From: Gloeocapsopsis dulcis | GTDB lineage: Bacteria; Cyanobacteriota; Cyanobacteriia; Cyanobacteriales; Chroococcidiopsidaceae | DNA length: 64,000 nt | Assembly (NCBI RefSeq): GCF_032163395.1 | Contig: NZ_CP119968.1 | Coordinates: 1,535,501 to 1,599,500 of the forward strand | Direction of reading: 5' to 3' | In this document: piece by piece, positions 1 to 8,421 of the stretch | Numbering within the stretch: the first letter of the stretch is position 1 | How the letters are laid out: the number at the start of each line of letters is the position of its first letter | Position numbers and translations under genes: made by a program | Notes under the pieces: generated by a model | What the model saw: only the letters and a program-made list of their open reading frames with translations | What the model was told of the DNA's origin: nothing | Database searches by the model: none

Positions 1-929
1 AAATCTACAGTGATTGGCACTGCAATTAATGTATTATCTCCAAAGAAAACTGCAGGTCTGATCGAAAAGGTCTCAGTTAAACCTATTTTACTGTAAACAG
101 AAAAAGCACCTTCACTCAGAGTCGTATTTCCACCAAAACCAATATTACCGCCAACTCCAATATAGCTAGCACCACCACGAGTGGCTGTACCAGGGACAAT
201 AGCAGGTTCTACAGTTGTGTCTGGAGGTATCGTATCGGGTACTTGCTGTGGAGTAGGACTTGGGAAGGTTGGATCTGGTGTTCCAGGTATTGGTTGAGTT
301 TGAGTAGGTCCTGGGAAAGGAGCACCTGGCTGAGTTTGAGTAGGTCCTGGGAAAGGAGCACCTGGTTGAGTTTGAGTAGGTCCTGGGAAAGGAGCACCTG
401 GCTGAGTTTGAGTAGGTCCTGGGAAAGGAACACCTGGCTGAGTTTGAGTAGGTCCTGGGAAAGGAGCACCTGGCTGAGTTTGAGTAGGTCCTGGGAAAGG
501 AGCACCTGGTGTTGTTCCAGTTCCTGGCTGAGGTTGTATGAGATTTGGGCTAGTACCTGGTTGAGTTGTGCCACCTTCTGGTGTTGTTTGATTTAATGGG
601 TCAGGAGGACTTGATTCAATACGGTCATCAATGTCGCCTTCTGTTGGTCCTAAGTTATCAAGGTCAGCTTGACCTAATATGATGGAAGCATTGCCATCTG
701 TCCCAGGCGCATTTCCATCCACCACCAAATTGCTCTCCGCTTGAGCCACTCCAGATGCTGATCCAATTACAAGCGCAGATGCTGAAGTGGAAACATTGTT
801 ATTTACATCTGCAGTTGTTTGCACATCATTGTTAACGGTTTGAGCTTGAGCCGATACTGCACTAGCAACAACTCCCACCGCAGTGAAACTTGCTATTAGT
901 GAAGCACGCCTGAACAAAATGGTTTTCAT
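1..929 (-). CDS. Secreted repeat protein with probable outer-membrane barrel domain (partial, runs off left edge)
   Basis: The frame is open from an ATG at 929 to the window edge, so the C-terminus is missing. An AAGGAAT ribosome-binding-like stretch lies about 8 nt upstream of the ATG. The first 30 or so residues form a signal peptide (basic MKTILFRR, hydrophobic core, cleavage near AQAQ). An acidic and Asn-rich region follows. Then come six units of a 12-residue Pro/Gly/Thr/Gln repeat (about 307-520), and a Gly-rich segment reading GASYIGVGGNIGFGG. That segment resembles the start of a beta-barrel of the kind found in cyanobacterial surface proteins. The repeat probably acts as a flexible spacer across periplasm or peptidoglycan. 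The exact family is unknown to me. The coding frame and signal peptide are directly visible; the barrel is inferred. Confidence 0.75.
   Translation of the reverse strand, partial: MKTILFRRASLIASFTAVGVVASAVSAQAQTVNNDVQTTADVNNNVSTSASALVIGSASGVAQAESNLVVDGNAPGTDGNASIILGQADLDNLGPTEGDIDDRIESSPPDPLNQTTPEGGTTQPGTSPNLIQPQPGTGTTPGAPFPGPTQTQPGAPFPGPTQTQPGVPFPGPTQTQPGAPFPGPTQTQPGAPFPGPTQTQPGAPFPGPTQTQPIPGTPDPTFPSPTPQQVPDTIPPDTTVEPAIVPGTATRGGASYIGVGGNIGFGGNTTLSEGAFSVYSKIGLTETFSIRPAVFFGDNTLIAVPITVD
307..522 (-). repeat. Six tandem 36-bp repeats inside the secreted protein gene
   Basis: The block GGTCCTGGGAAAGGAGCACC recurs at 307, 343, 379, 415, 451 and 487, exactly 36 nt apart. It encodes a 12-residue unit containing PGAPFPGPTQTQ on the minus strand. 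One unit has Val in place of Ala. The near identity suggests recent amplification by slippage or unequal recombination, and the copy number is likely to vary between strains. Confidence 0.92.
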
Positions 930-1584
930 ACGTTATTATTCCTTGTATTCCTTACATTGACCTCGGTGATTCAGGGTGATAGACTGGATTGATTATCTCT
1001 AGTCTTCCTGAAAAATGTGACGCAAATGTGACAAAGCGTCGGTAGTAAAAAGATTTCTGCCAAAAGTAATAGTCCCGTTTCTTGGAGAAATCGTGGTTTC
1101 TACCAAAAAGAATAGGCACAAGGTTGTATAAAAACTGCTTTAGCTTTCATATTCTGCTCCTCACTCTTCATATCGTCTACAATCGAGTACTGATTGTTAA
1201 CTGGATTTAACATTAATTCTGATATTATTGCAACATTTTATTACTTTTTATATCTAAAGCGCGGTGTCTAATTTAAATATTAAATATGTTTATTTGGTAT
1301 CATTATGATTCCATAAAGATATATTAGTTGATTATAGATTTATAATTTCCGTTTTTGTATCTCTTATGTGTCTCTGCTGGCAGTTCTATGAGCCATGAGA
1401 TAATAAAGGAACGTAGAGTCATATTAAATCAGTTGCGTACTAGCAATAGCATAATTAATATGTTCCTAGTTAGAGCAACATATTTGGTTACTCCACAAAG
1501 TGGAACAAATGCAATTACCGTTTCCCAGCTTCAGAACAGCTTTTTCATACGTATTAACGTTAAAGCAAAACGGTATAGCTTGAA
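930..1584. other. Intergenic region, 655 nt, no supported gene
   Basis: This AT-rich stretch separates the divergent secreted protein and ion-channel genes and presumably holds both promoters. A 77-codon frame at 1355-1588 has no recognisable motif and overlaps the next start by 4 nt. I do not accept it as a gene. No terminator or repeat stands out. Confidence 0.5.
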
Positions 1585-2697
1585 GTGAGGGTTAAAACCC
1601 AAATGGGTTGGTTATTGCAAGTCATTGGAACAGGATTAGTTATTTTAGCCATTGCAGATATCTATTTAACAGTGTTGTATCCCAGAGGTGACAAAGGTAT
1701 TATTAGCGTTCCTCTCGCGCGAGGATTATGGCATTTTTTTCGCTTCAGTGCTAAGACAATACGCAGACAGCATGATCGCATACTCTCATACATGGGTCCT
1801 ACATTGTTAGTTGCGACTGTTGCAGTCTGGATATTACTACTTGTGATTGGATTTGCTTTAATCTGTTGGGCTGCATTAGGTAATGAAATCCAAATGCAAG
1901 GTCAGGATACTCCTACAGATTTTGCTACAGCTATCTACTACAGTGGTTACTCATTGGCAACTTTAGGTACAGGTGATATTACACCTCAAACTAATACTTA
2001 CCGCTTGCTGATGATACTTGAAGCAATCCTCGGCTTTTCTGTGTTCACCATAACGCTAACTTACTTGCAATCAGTGTACAACCAACTGATCCAACGCAAC
2101 GTTTTTGCTTTAAGTCTCCATCATCGTACTGGTAAAACAGCAGATGCTGCAGTGCTAATAGCACGTTTGGGGTCAAATGGTAGTTTTGACAGCAGTACTC
2201 GCCAAGACCTTACTAGTATGTCTCAAAACTTGTTGAATATACTAGAGTCTAATCATTCATATCCAGTGATGGGTTATTTTCGCTTACAAGAACCTTATTA
2301 TGCACTAGCACGAGTTGTTTTTCTCACGATGGATACTGTGACGCTGATTAAAAGTGCGCTAGATGAAGAAAGTTATCGCTCTTTAATCTACTCTGCAGCG
2401 GTTAAAGGTTTAGAAGAAAGCGGAATGCAATTTTTAGCAGAGTTGACTGAGTTATTTCTTCCTAGCCGTGCTTTGCACGTTAAAGGGCAGTCTGAACAAA
2501 TATGGCGATCGCGTTACTACCAAGCTGTTGAGTATTTAGCTGCACAGGGAATCGCAACACCATCTAATTTAGAAGCTGGTGCAGATTTATATGTTTCAAT
2601 ACGTCGCCAGTGGAACCCTAATATAATTGCCTTGGCAAAATATATGGAATATGACTGGAGTGCGATCACTCCTTCAGTTGGGCAAGGAGTAGATTGA
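1585..2697 (+). CDS. Two-pore-helix ion channel (K+ channel-like) with cytosolic C-terminal domain
   Basis: The 370-residue protein has hydrophobic segments at about 11-33, 72-98 and 142-162. A potassium-channel-like selectivity filter TLGTGD (126-131) lies between the last two, preceded by a pore-helix-like region, so it fits the Ion_trans_2 (two-TM channel) family. The remaining 200 residues are soluble, predicted helical, and have no RCK nucleotide-binding motif that I recognise. The likely role is passive K+ flux across the plasma membrane. The start is GTG 1585 or ATG 1603, and the sequence does not decide. The stop codon directly abuts the ATG of the following hydrolase, so the two are probably co-transcribed and translationally coupled. 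Confidence 0.75.
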   Translation: MRVKTQMGWLLQVIGTGLVILAIADIYLTVLYPRGDKGIISVPLARGLWHFFRFSAKTIRRQHDRILSYMGPTLLVATVAVWILLLVIGFALICWAALGNEIQMQGQDTPTDFATAIYYSGYSLATLGTGDITPQTNTYRLLMILEAILGFSVFTITLTYLQSVYNQLIQRNVFALSLHHRTGKTADAAVLIARLGSNGSFDSSTRQDLTSMSQNLLNILESNHSYPVMGYFRLQEPYYALARVVFLTMDTVTLIKSALDEESYRSLIYSAAVKGLEESGMQFLAELTELFLPSRALHVKGQSEQIWRSRYYQAVEYLAAQGIATPSNLEAGADLYVSIRRQWNPNIIALAKYMEYDWSAITPSVGQGVD

Positions 2698-3471
2698 ATG
2701 AGGCATCAATTACAAGAAAAGCAAATTAAATTAGAGAACTATCAAACTGTTTATTTAGAAGGAGGAGTTACTCATTTAGAAACAATATTATTTTTGCATG
2801 GTTGGACAATAGCAACCGCTCCTTATCAAGAAACTCTATATCTTTTATCACAGCACTATTACGTTATTGCTCCAGAATTACCAGGTTTTGGCAAAACAAC
2901 TTTTCCTACTTCTGTACCAGATTACAACGGATACGTTGAGTGTATTATTAGTTTTTTAACAGCTTTAAAATTGAAAAAAGTTCATGTAGTAGGACACTCT
3001 GGTGGTGGCGCAGTTGGAGTAGTTTTAGCAGCTACATTTCCTACAGTTGTTAAGAGTCTTGTTTTGATCGACAGTACAGGAATTCCTTTGGGTTTTTTAC
3101 CTAAAGTAGCGCTACGGCGGTTAATTGATTTTCCTGCCCAAATTGGAAGATTTAAATTTAAGCCGACAGTTCTCTTTATGAAAGCTCTGATCAGTAACTG
3201 GATTTTTAAAACTCGAAATATGTTTCAAGCTTCATGGATTGCATTAAATAAAGACTTACGACCATTGTTACCACAAGTTCAATGCCCTACTTTAGTTGTT
3301 TGGGGCGATCGCGATTTATTTGTTTCTGTTAAGTGTGCCTACGAATTTTCGCAAGGTATTCCTCATTCACAGTTAATTATGCTGAAAGATGAATATCATG
3401 AGTGGATTTTTTATCATGAAGAAAAGTGCGTAAATATTATTACTAACTTTGTTAGCAAAGTTGAGCTATAA
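2698..3471 (+). CDS. Alpha/beta-fold hydrolase
   Basis: The 257-residue protein shows the alpha/beta hydrolase plan: HGW oxyanion-hole region (34-36), nucleophile elbow GHSGGG (Ser101), acid in WGDRDLF, and a C-terminal His in the DEYHEWIFYHEE region. It has no signal peptide, so it is cytosolic. The substrate cannot be told from sequence. The family includes esterases, lipases, epoxide hydrolases and haloperoxidases. It starts immediately after the channel stop codon, with no gap. The functional link to an ion channel is unclear. Confidence 0.8.
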   Translation: MRHQLQEKQIKLENYQTVYLEGGVTHLETILFLHGWTIATAPYQETLYLLSQHYYVIAPELPGFGKTTFPTSVPDYNGYVECIISFLTALKLKKVHVVGHSGGGAVGVVLAATFPTVVKSLVLIDSTGIPLGFLPKVALRRLIDFPAQIGRFKFKPTVLFMKALISNWIFKTRNMFQASWIALNKDLRPLLPQVQCPTLVVWGDRDLFVSVKCAYEFSQGIPHSQLIMLKDEYHEWIFYHEEKCVNIITNFVSKVEL

Positions 3472-3605
3472 CCCAAAAATACTACGATTTGCAACGATTT
3501 TAATGAAGTACCTTAAATATCAGGCTTGCGATCGCTATTCTAATTATCAAACTTATAAAAGTTCTTCTGCAACAGTGATACTTGATTGAATACCTTAATT
3601 GCACA

Positions 3606-5006
3606 TTAGCGTATTTGCTTGTGTAGTTGCTCTGCTTTTTCTAGCAATTGTTCGCTGCCAGCTTCAGTAATGCCTTTAACGTAATTAATTTTAACTTCTT
3701 CTAACATATCAATCAACAAAGATTGAATCTCTTGAATGTTGTGTTTTTTTTGCAATTCATTTTCTAAAGCATCGCGTAAGTTTCTCCCCAAGCAGGCGGT
3801 AAGTTCAGCACCTACAGGATCTTGCATTGAAGTAGTGAGATTATTATACGTTACGCTACATATAGCTTTAGCTAACTTCTTAGTTTGGTTTTTACCAAAA
3901 TTACGCAAACCTGGAATGTGCTGTATTATGCGATTTCCAGGAAGCTGATGCAATGTGCTAGAGAGACTATGATGAATGAGATTTTCGATATCAGGTTGCA
4001 CTTGGGGTAGTACATCGTAAACACCAATATGAAAAAGACGTGAAGCGATCGCATTAATCTCATTTACATTATTAACTTGTACATAGGGTTTACGCAATTC
4101 TGGGTGCAACAACCAACGAAATACATCTCCCTTGCGGATTGAATTTTGCATTTGTTCAACAATTTGAATTCCTGCCATTTCCGTTAGTTCTGCTGCAAAA
4201 CCAATAACAAAATCTCGTTGTGCTTCGGCACGAAGGGGTTCGAGATTTAATAAACCAGTATGGTAAAGGCGTACTGATACTGGCAGGACACGTAACACTT
4301 GCCAAAAAGGTAACAGTAAAAATAAGTCATACCAACGCCTTAACGTTGCTTCTAGCCAACTCAAGTAAGGATAACGACGACGAATCGTTCTCACTCGTGC
4401 CAAAAGATCGAGTGCGAAAATCAGCACAAATGGCAAGTCGAGTAGCCAAAAATGATTTGTTGGTGTATCTAGTCGATTAACACTGCGATAATAATTAGTT
4501 TGCATCAAGGGGCGAATTTGCGTATGCCAAAATTCCATTTCCTGCTGCCAACTTGCTTGCGTCAGATATGATGGACTCCAAAATCTTGCAAAAGCATCTC
4601 TGGCAAAAGTTTCCCCAGTGCGTACTCGCAGACGTTGCTTAATTGTTTCAAACTGGCTACTTTTGTCAGCTGCTGCAAAAGGATTATCTTCGATGAGGGT
4701 TTGACTCAGGGTACGTATTTGCGTAAGTGAAGTTGCAGCTTGAGGTGACTGCAATCCGGTGACAACAACCTGTGATTCTAAAGCTGCAACTTGGGCAAGA
4801 TAATTTTCGGTTTCAGGGTGCGGTTGGATGCCTTTTACTGGATCGTAAAGCCGTGTCAAGCTAGGAATTATCTGTAAATAGAAATCGCGACTATATAAGT
4901 AGGTTATGTCGAAAAGAACCAACAGCAAATTAATTAAGGCGAGAATTGCAATCCCACGTTCTCTCCAAGGGTAGCGTCGCTCGAAATAAGGTTTAATTCT
5001 TGCCAT
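3606..5006 (-). CDS. Conserved cyanobacterial membrane protein of unknown function
   Basis: The 466-residue protein has an N-terminal membrane segment (about 15-42), a soluble helical region, a second hydrophobic pair (about 190-215 and 240-265), and a long amphipathic C-terminal half ending in a Glu/Lys-rich helix. The stretch FWLLDLPFVLIFALDLLARVRTIRRRYPYLSW resembles the voltage-sensor-like or channel-like membrane proteins annotated as hypothetical in cyanobacteria; this is written from memory and I cannot name a family. The ATG at 5006 is the natural start. It stands alone, with a transposon-like remnant upstream. Confidence 0.6.
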   Translation of the reverse strand: MARIKPYFERRYPWRERGIAILALINLLLVLFDITYLYSRDFYLQIIPSLTRLYDPVKGIQPHPETENYLAQVAALESQVVVTGLQSPQAATSLTQIRTLSQTLIEDNPFAAADKSSQFETIKQRLRVRTGETFARDAFARFWSPSYLTQASWQQEMEFWHTQIRPLMQTNYYRSVNRLDTPTNHFWLLDLPFVLIFALDLLARVRTIRRRYPYLSWLEATLRRWYDLFLLLPFWQVLRVLPVSVRLYHTGLLNLEPLRAEAQRDFVIGFAAELTEMAGIQIVEQMQNSIRKGDVFRWLLHPELRKPYVQVNNVNEINAIASRLFHIGVYDVLPQVQPDIENLIHHSLSSTLHQLPGNRIIQHIPGLRNFGKNQTKKLAKAICSVTYNNLTTSMQDPVGAELTACLGRNLRDALENELQKKHNIQEIQSLLIDMLEEVKINYVKGITEAGSEQLLEKAEQLHKQIR

Positions 5007-5019
5007 TATTTTGATCGCA

Positions 5020-5265
5020 AGGCGCGAGATTGACTTCTCCCTGGGCTAGAAACCGCAGGGATTCTTAAACGTTGTTACGCAGTAGACTGAAGGCATACTG
5101 CTTCACTTTGTTTGCGATAAGATTTGCTCAGCCTTTGGAACACATCATATCGTTGTGGCAGAGTCAACACTGCCTTACCAACCTCGACTAAGTTTAACCC
5201 TAGCTGTGTTGCTACTTTTCGGATCATCTCCTGTATGAATGACAGGGGCTTTCACCTTCGTGTTT
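5020..5265 (-). mobile_element. Possible IS200/IS605-derived end fragment or non-autonomous element
   Basis: Read on the minus strand, one end (about 5240-5220) has a short hairpin CCTGT-ATGAATG-ACAGG. The other end (about 5065-5025) has an AATCCCTGCGG...CCCAGGGAGAAGTCAA hairpin. That end looks like the right ends of IS200/IS605-type elements, where a GC-rich hairpin precedes a GTCAA-like tip. The interior encodes a 49-codon frame starting MIRKVATQLGLNLVEVGKAV, with no transposase or TnpB motif. The call rests on the end structure only. Confidence 0.35.
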
Positions 5266-5454
5266 GGTTAAATCTACCTTTTTTAGTATAGCTATTGCAG
5301 TTTACCGAAAGAACTGATATAGTTTTCTTTATAATGGAGATTTATAAAACAACAAAAACTCAACTTATATACCCATTATTTAAAATAGACTAACAAATTA
5401 TTAAAATAATGTCGAGAGCATAGCCAAAAACTCAACATTCAACCCCTGCCATTT

Positions 5455-5904
5455 ATGAACCAAATTGCAATTAAAACTGCAAGTATGCAAGATTGGCAGA
5501 ATATTCAAGAAATCCGGCGCGTGGTATTTCAAGAAGAACAAGGAGTCGATCCTGCATTGGAATTTGACGGTCAAGACGCAATTGCTCAGCAGATTATTGC
5601 TTATTTAAACGCTCAGCCAGTAGGGACTGCGCGTGTGAGATATTTAGATGCGAAGACAGCAAAGATAGAACGACTTGCGGTGTTATCAGTTGCTAGAGGA
5701 CAAGGAATTGGTAAACAACTCATGCAAAAAGCGATAGAACTAGCAACAGAACAGAAGATGCAAGAAGTCGTGATTCACGCCCAAGAATACATTAAAGCAC
5801 TGTATCAACAACTCGGCTTTATTCAAGAAGGAGAAACATTTGATGAAGCAGGGATTCCTCATGTAAAAATGAGGAAAAAATTAACGAGCAACAAGCGTGA
5901 TTAG
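5455..5904 (+). CDS. GNAT-family N-acetyltransferase
   Basis: The 149-residue protein is close to the usual GNAT length. The acetyl-CoA pyrophosphate-binding motif is visible as ARGQGIGKQLM (residues 80-90), preceded by the beta-4 strand KIERLAVLS and followed by the C-terminal ALYQQLGFIQEGE motif typical of the fold. The N-terminal RRVVFQEEQGV resembles the ElaA/YitI-like branch. The acceptor substrate is unknown. The last 8 nt overlap the following glycosyltransferase, suggesting co-transcription. Confidence 0.85.
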   Translation: MNQIAIKTASMQDWQNIQEIRRVVFQEEQGVDPALEFDGQDAIAQQIIAYLNAQPVGTARVRYLDAKTAKIERLAVLSVARGQGIGKQLMQKAIELATEQKMQEVVIHAQEYIKALYQQLGFIQEGETFDEAGIPHVKMRKKLTSNKRD

Positions 5905-8356
5905 GCTCAAACACAATCAAACGCGAGGGCTGCTGATTCTAGCATTGATATGGCTTGTAGGCGCGGTAAGCGATCGCATTTGGTTTGCCATAGATAACTC
6001 AGTTCCAGCCTGGGATCAAGCTGATTACTTAACTGGTTCCTTAAATTACTGGCAAGCTTTACAACAAATACAGTGGTTGAGCAGTGAGTGGTGGGCAAGT
6101 TTCTGGCACCTTTCTTCAAAGATCCCACCTGTAACCTATACAGTTGCCGCGATCGCGCAGCAGATTTTTGGTCGAGGAATAGAGCAAGCCACACTCATTC
6201 ATTTAATCTTTAGTGCTATTCTCCTCACCTCCGTTTATGGATTAGGTGTACAGCTATTCAGTATAGAAATCGGTTTATGGGCAGCAGCATTGTGTCAATT
6301 GTTTCCTGGTCTTTATCGTTACAGGCTGGAGTTTGTCTTAGATTATCCATTGACTGCTGTAGTGACACTCAGTTTTCTCTGTTTAACAGTTTGGACTCGT
6401 AGTGCAATTCGCCTGTCTACTTACAAACAATGGTTATGGGCTGCGGCTTTTGGTATTTCTTTTGGGTTAGCGATCTTAGTCAAACAAACCGCATTATTTT
6501 TCTTATTCGTTCCAATCCTCTGGGTAGGTATTGCGACACTTTATCGACGACAATGGCAGCGTTTATTACAGCTAATGGGAGGTCTGGTACTATCGGTAGT
6601 TGTGTTTTATCCTTGGTATCGCGCCAATTGGTTAACTGTCTTAACAAGTGGTAAACGTGCGACAATAGATTCCGCAATTGCTGAAGGCGATCCACCTTTA
6701 AATACTCTTGCAGCTTGGACTTATTATTGGGAAATTCTTCCCTATCAAGTTTCCTGGCTGTTGCTTTTAGTACCAATCATCGGGATCATTCTCTACAGGA
6801 AGCGCAAGGAAAAATATTATACTTCACTGGCTTGGTTAGCAATCTTTTGGCTAGGTGCTTATTTTTTATGTTCATTAAATATCAATAAAGATGAACGTTA
6901 TGTTTTGCCTTACTTGCCTGTTGTTGCCTTATTTTTAGCTTATGGTTTAACATCCTGGCGCGGACGTTGGGGAAATCGTATTCGTTGGGGTAGTATCACC
7001 TTAGCTGTACTGCTGATGTTGCTCAACCTTTTCCCCTTAGGAGGTGTAGCTCAAAGTATTGCACTTTTGAGTCCTAAAGCGGAACATTATGCTTTTGTTG
7101 GTTCTCGTTTACCACATGCAGAAGTTATCGAAGAAATCATTCAACAAGCACCTTATCTACGCTCAACATTAGGAGTTTTACCATCTACCCCAGAGATCAA
7201 CCAACATAACTTTAATTACTACGGGGCGCTACGAGACTTTCAAGTTTATGGACGACAAGTAGGAACGCGATCGCAGCAAGTAGCACAAGATGCGCGATCA
7301 CTTGATTGGTTTTTAACAAAAACTGGCGATCAAGGTTCAGTTCCCGCAGCCCAAGCAGAAATGGTGCAAACGATTGAGCGATCGCCTGATTTTAAAATTC
7401 ACAAAAGTTGGGCATTACCTGATAGTAGCGCCCTAAATCTATATCGCGATCGCACGCCAGAAGTTGAAGTAACTTCAGTGCAAGCGCCATCAGAAAATGT
7501 GACATTATCGCAAGTTACAGTACCCCAACAAATCCAGCCTGGAATACCTGCACCTGTCACTTATCAATGGATTGGTTCGTGGGAGGAGTTACAATCTGGT
7601 TTAGTGTTACTTGACTGGTATCAGCATACCAATTCAAAATTCCGCTGGATACACGATCATGCATTCGCGATGGGAAATCTGCATTCAGTCAATACTCAAA
7701 CTCATCATGGCACATTTCAGGTAACTGAACGCATGGCAATGCTCCCACCAGCAGATCTCCCCGCAGGAACTTACACCTTAAAAGCAACATACTTGAACCG
7801 TAACACAGGGAAAACTTACCCAATTGCTTCCCCAGCAGTGACTTTAAATATTGAACCTAATGCTGAACCTGCTGCTGCACCTGAACTCGATTTATTAACG
7901 CAACTGCGGATTTTAGCTGCCAGTTTACCCCAAGGACCAACAGCACTAGAATTAGTCTTTGAGGAAATTGCCCGAATTAATCAATACGATCCAACACAAG
8001 ATTATTTAACGCAAACCCAACAAGCCTTAAGCTATCGCCTACAGCACGAACCACAAAATTTAGAATTAGCGTATACTTTGGCTTTATCTAGGGTGTTGAA
8101 GCAACAAGTCAACGAAGCGATCGCAGCCTTAGAAAGGGTGATTCAACTCGACACCCAAAATCCTTATGCTTATGCCTATCTTGCCTTTGTCCATCTTTAT
8201 AATTGGCAAGGTGCACCTGCTGCAGCTGCTTTGAGAAATGCTCGTACAATCAACTCCAGTGTTCCAGAAATTCAAGCCCTCAGCAGTGTTGCTGCTTTAT
8301 TACAAGGCAATCTTATCGAGGCATGGCACTATTATACAAACTGGCAGAACTCATAA
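5897..8356 (+). CDS. GT39-like membrane glycosyltransferase with C-terminal TPR domain
   Basis: The 819-residue protein has about ten or more hydrophobic segments in its first 390 residues. An early acidic motif PAWDQADYL (about 38-46) matches the first-loop Asp site of GT-C (PMT/ArnT-like) glycosyltransferases that use polyprenyl-phosphate sugars at the periplasmic face. A periplasmic beta-rich region follows (about 470-640). A helical C-terminus with TPR-like repeats (about 700-815, LALSRVLKQQVNEAIAALER and following) completes it. The start is a GTG overlapping the GNAT gene by 8 nt. The acceptor is unknown; such proteins often modify glycolipids or secreted proteins. Confidence 0.7.
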   Translation: MIRLKHNQTRGLLILALIWLVGAVSDRIWFAIDNSVPAWDQADYLTGSLNYWQALQQIQWLSSEWWASFWHLSSKIPPVTYTVAAIAQQIFGRGIEQATLIHLIFSAILLTSVYGLGVQLFSIEIGLWAAALCQLFPGLYRYRLEFVLDYPLTAVVTLSFLCLTVWTRSAIRLSTYKQWLWAAAFGISFGLAILVKQTALFFLFVPILWVGIATLYRRQWQRLLQLMGGLVLSVVVFYPWYRANWLTVLTSGKRATIDSAIAEGDPPLNTLAAWTYYWEILPYQVSWLLLLVPIIGIILYRKRKEKYYTSLAWLAIFWLGAYFLCSLNINKDERYVLPYLPVVALFLAYGLTSWRGRWGNRIRWGSITLAVLLMLLNLFPLGGVAQSIALLSPKAEHYAFVGSRLPHAEVIEEIIQQAPYLRSTLGVLPSTPEINQHNFNYYGALRDFQVYGRQVGTRSQQVAQDARSLDWFLTKTGDQGSVPAAQAEMVQTIERSPDFKIHKSWALPDSSALNLYRDRTPEVEVTSVQAPSENVTLSQVTVPQQIQPGIPAPVTYQWIGSWEELQSGLVLLDWYQHTNSKFRWIHDHAFAMGNLHSVNTQTHHGTFQVTERMAMLPPADLPAGTYTLKATYLNRNTGKTYPIASPAVTLNIEPNAEPAAAPELDLLTQLRILAASLPQGPTALELVFEEIARINQYDPTQDYLTQTQQALSYRLQHEPQNLELAYTLALSRVLKQQVNEAIAALERVIQLDTQNPYAYAYLAFVHLYNWQGAPAAAALRNARTINSSVPEIQALSSVAALLQGNLIEAWHYYTNWQNS

Positions 8357-8421
8357 AATCTGTCGTACCTCACTTCAAGCTATAGCAGAGGTTAGAGAAT
8401 GCGCGATCGCTCAGATCTCTG

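Noticed and set aside
209-574. Open frame of repeated LSQDLLK units on the minus strand
   Set aside because: It is a frame shadow of the 36-bp repeats; the frame starting at 929 with a signal peptide and running through the repeats is the real one.
1355-1588. 77-codon plus-strand frame
   Set aside because: Non-ATG start, no motif, and overlap with the ion-channel start.
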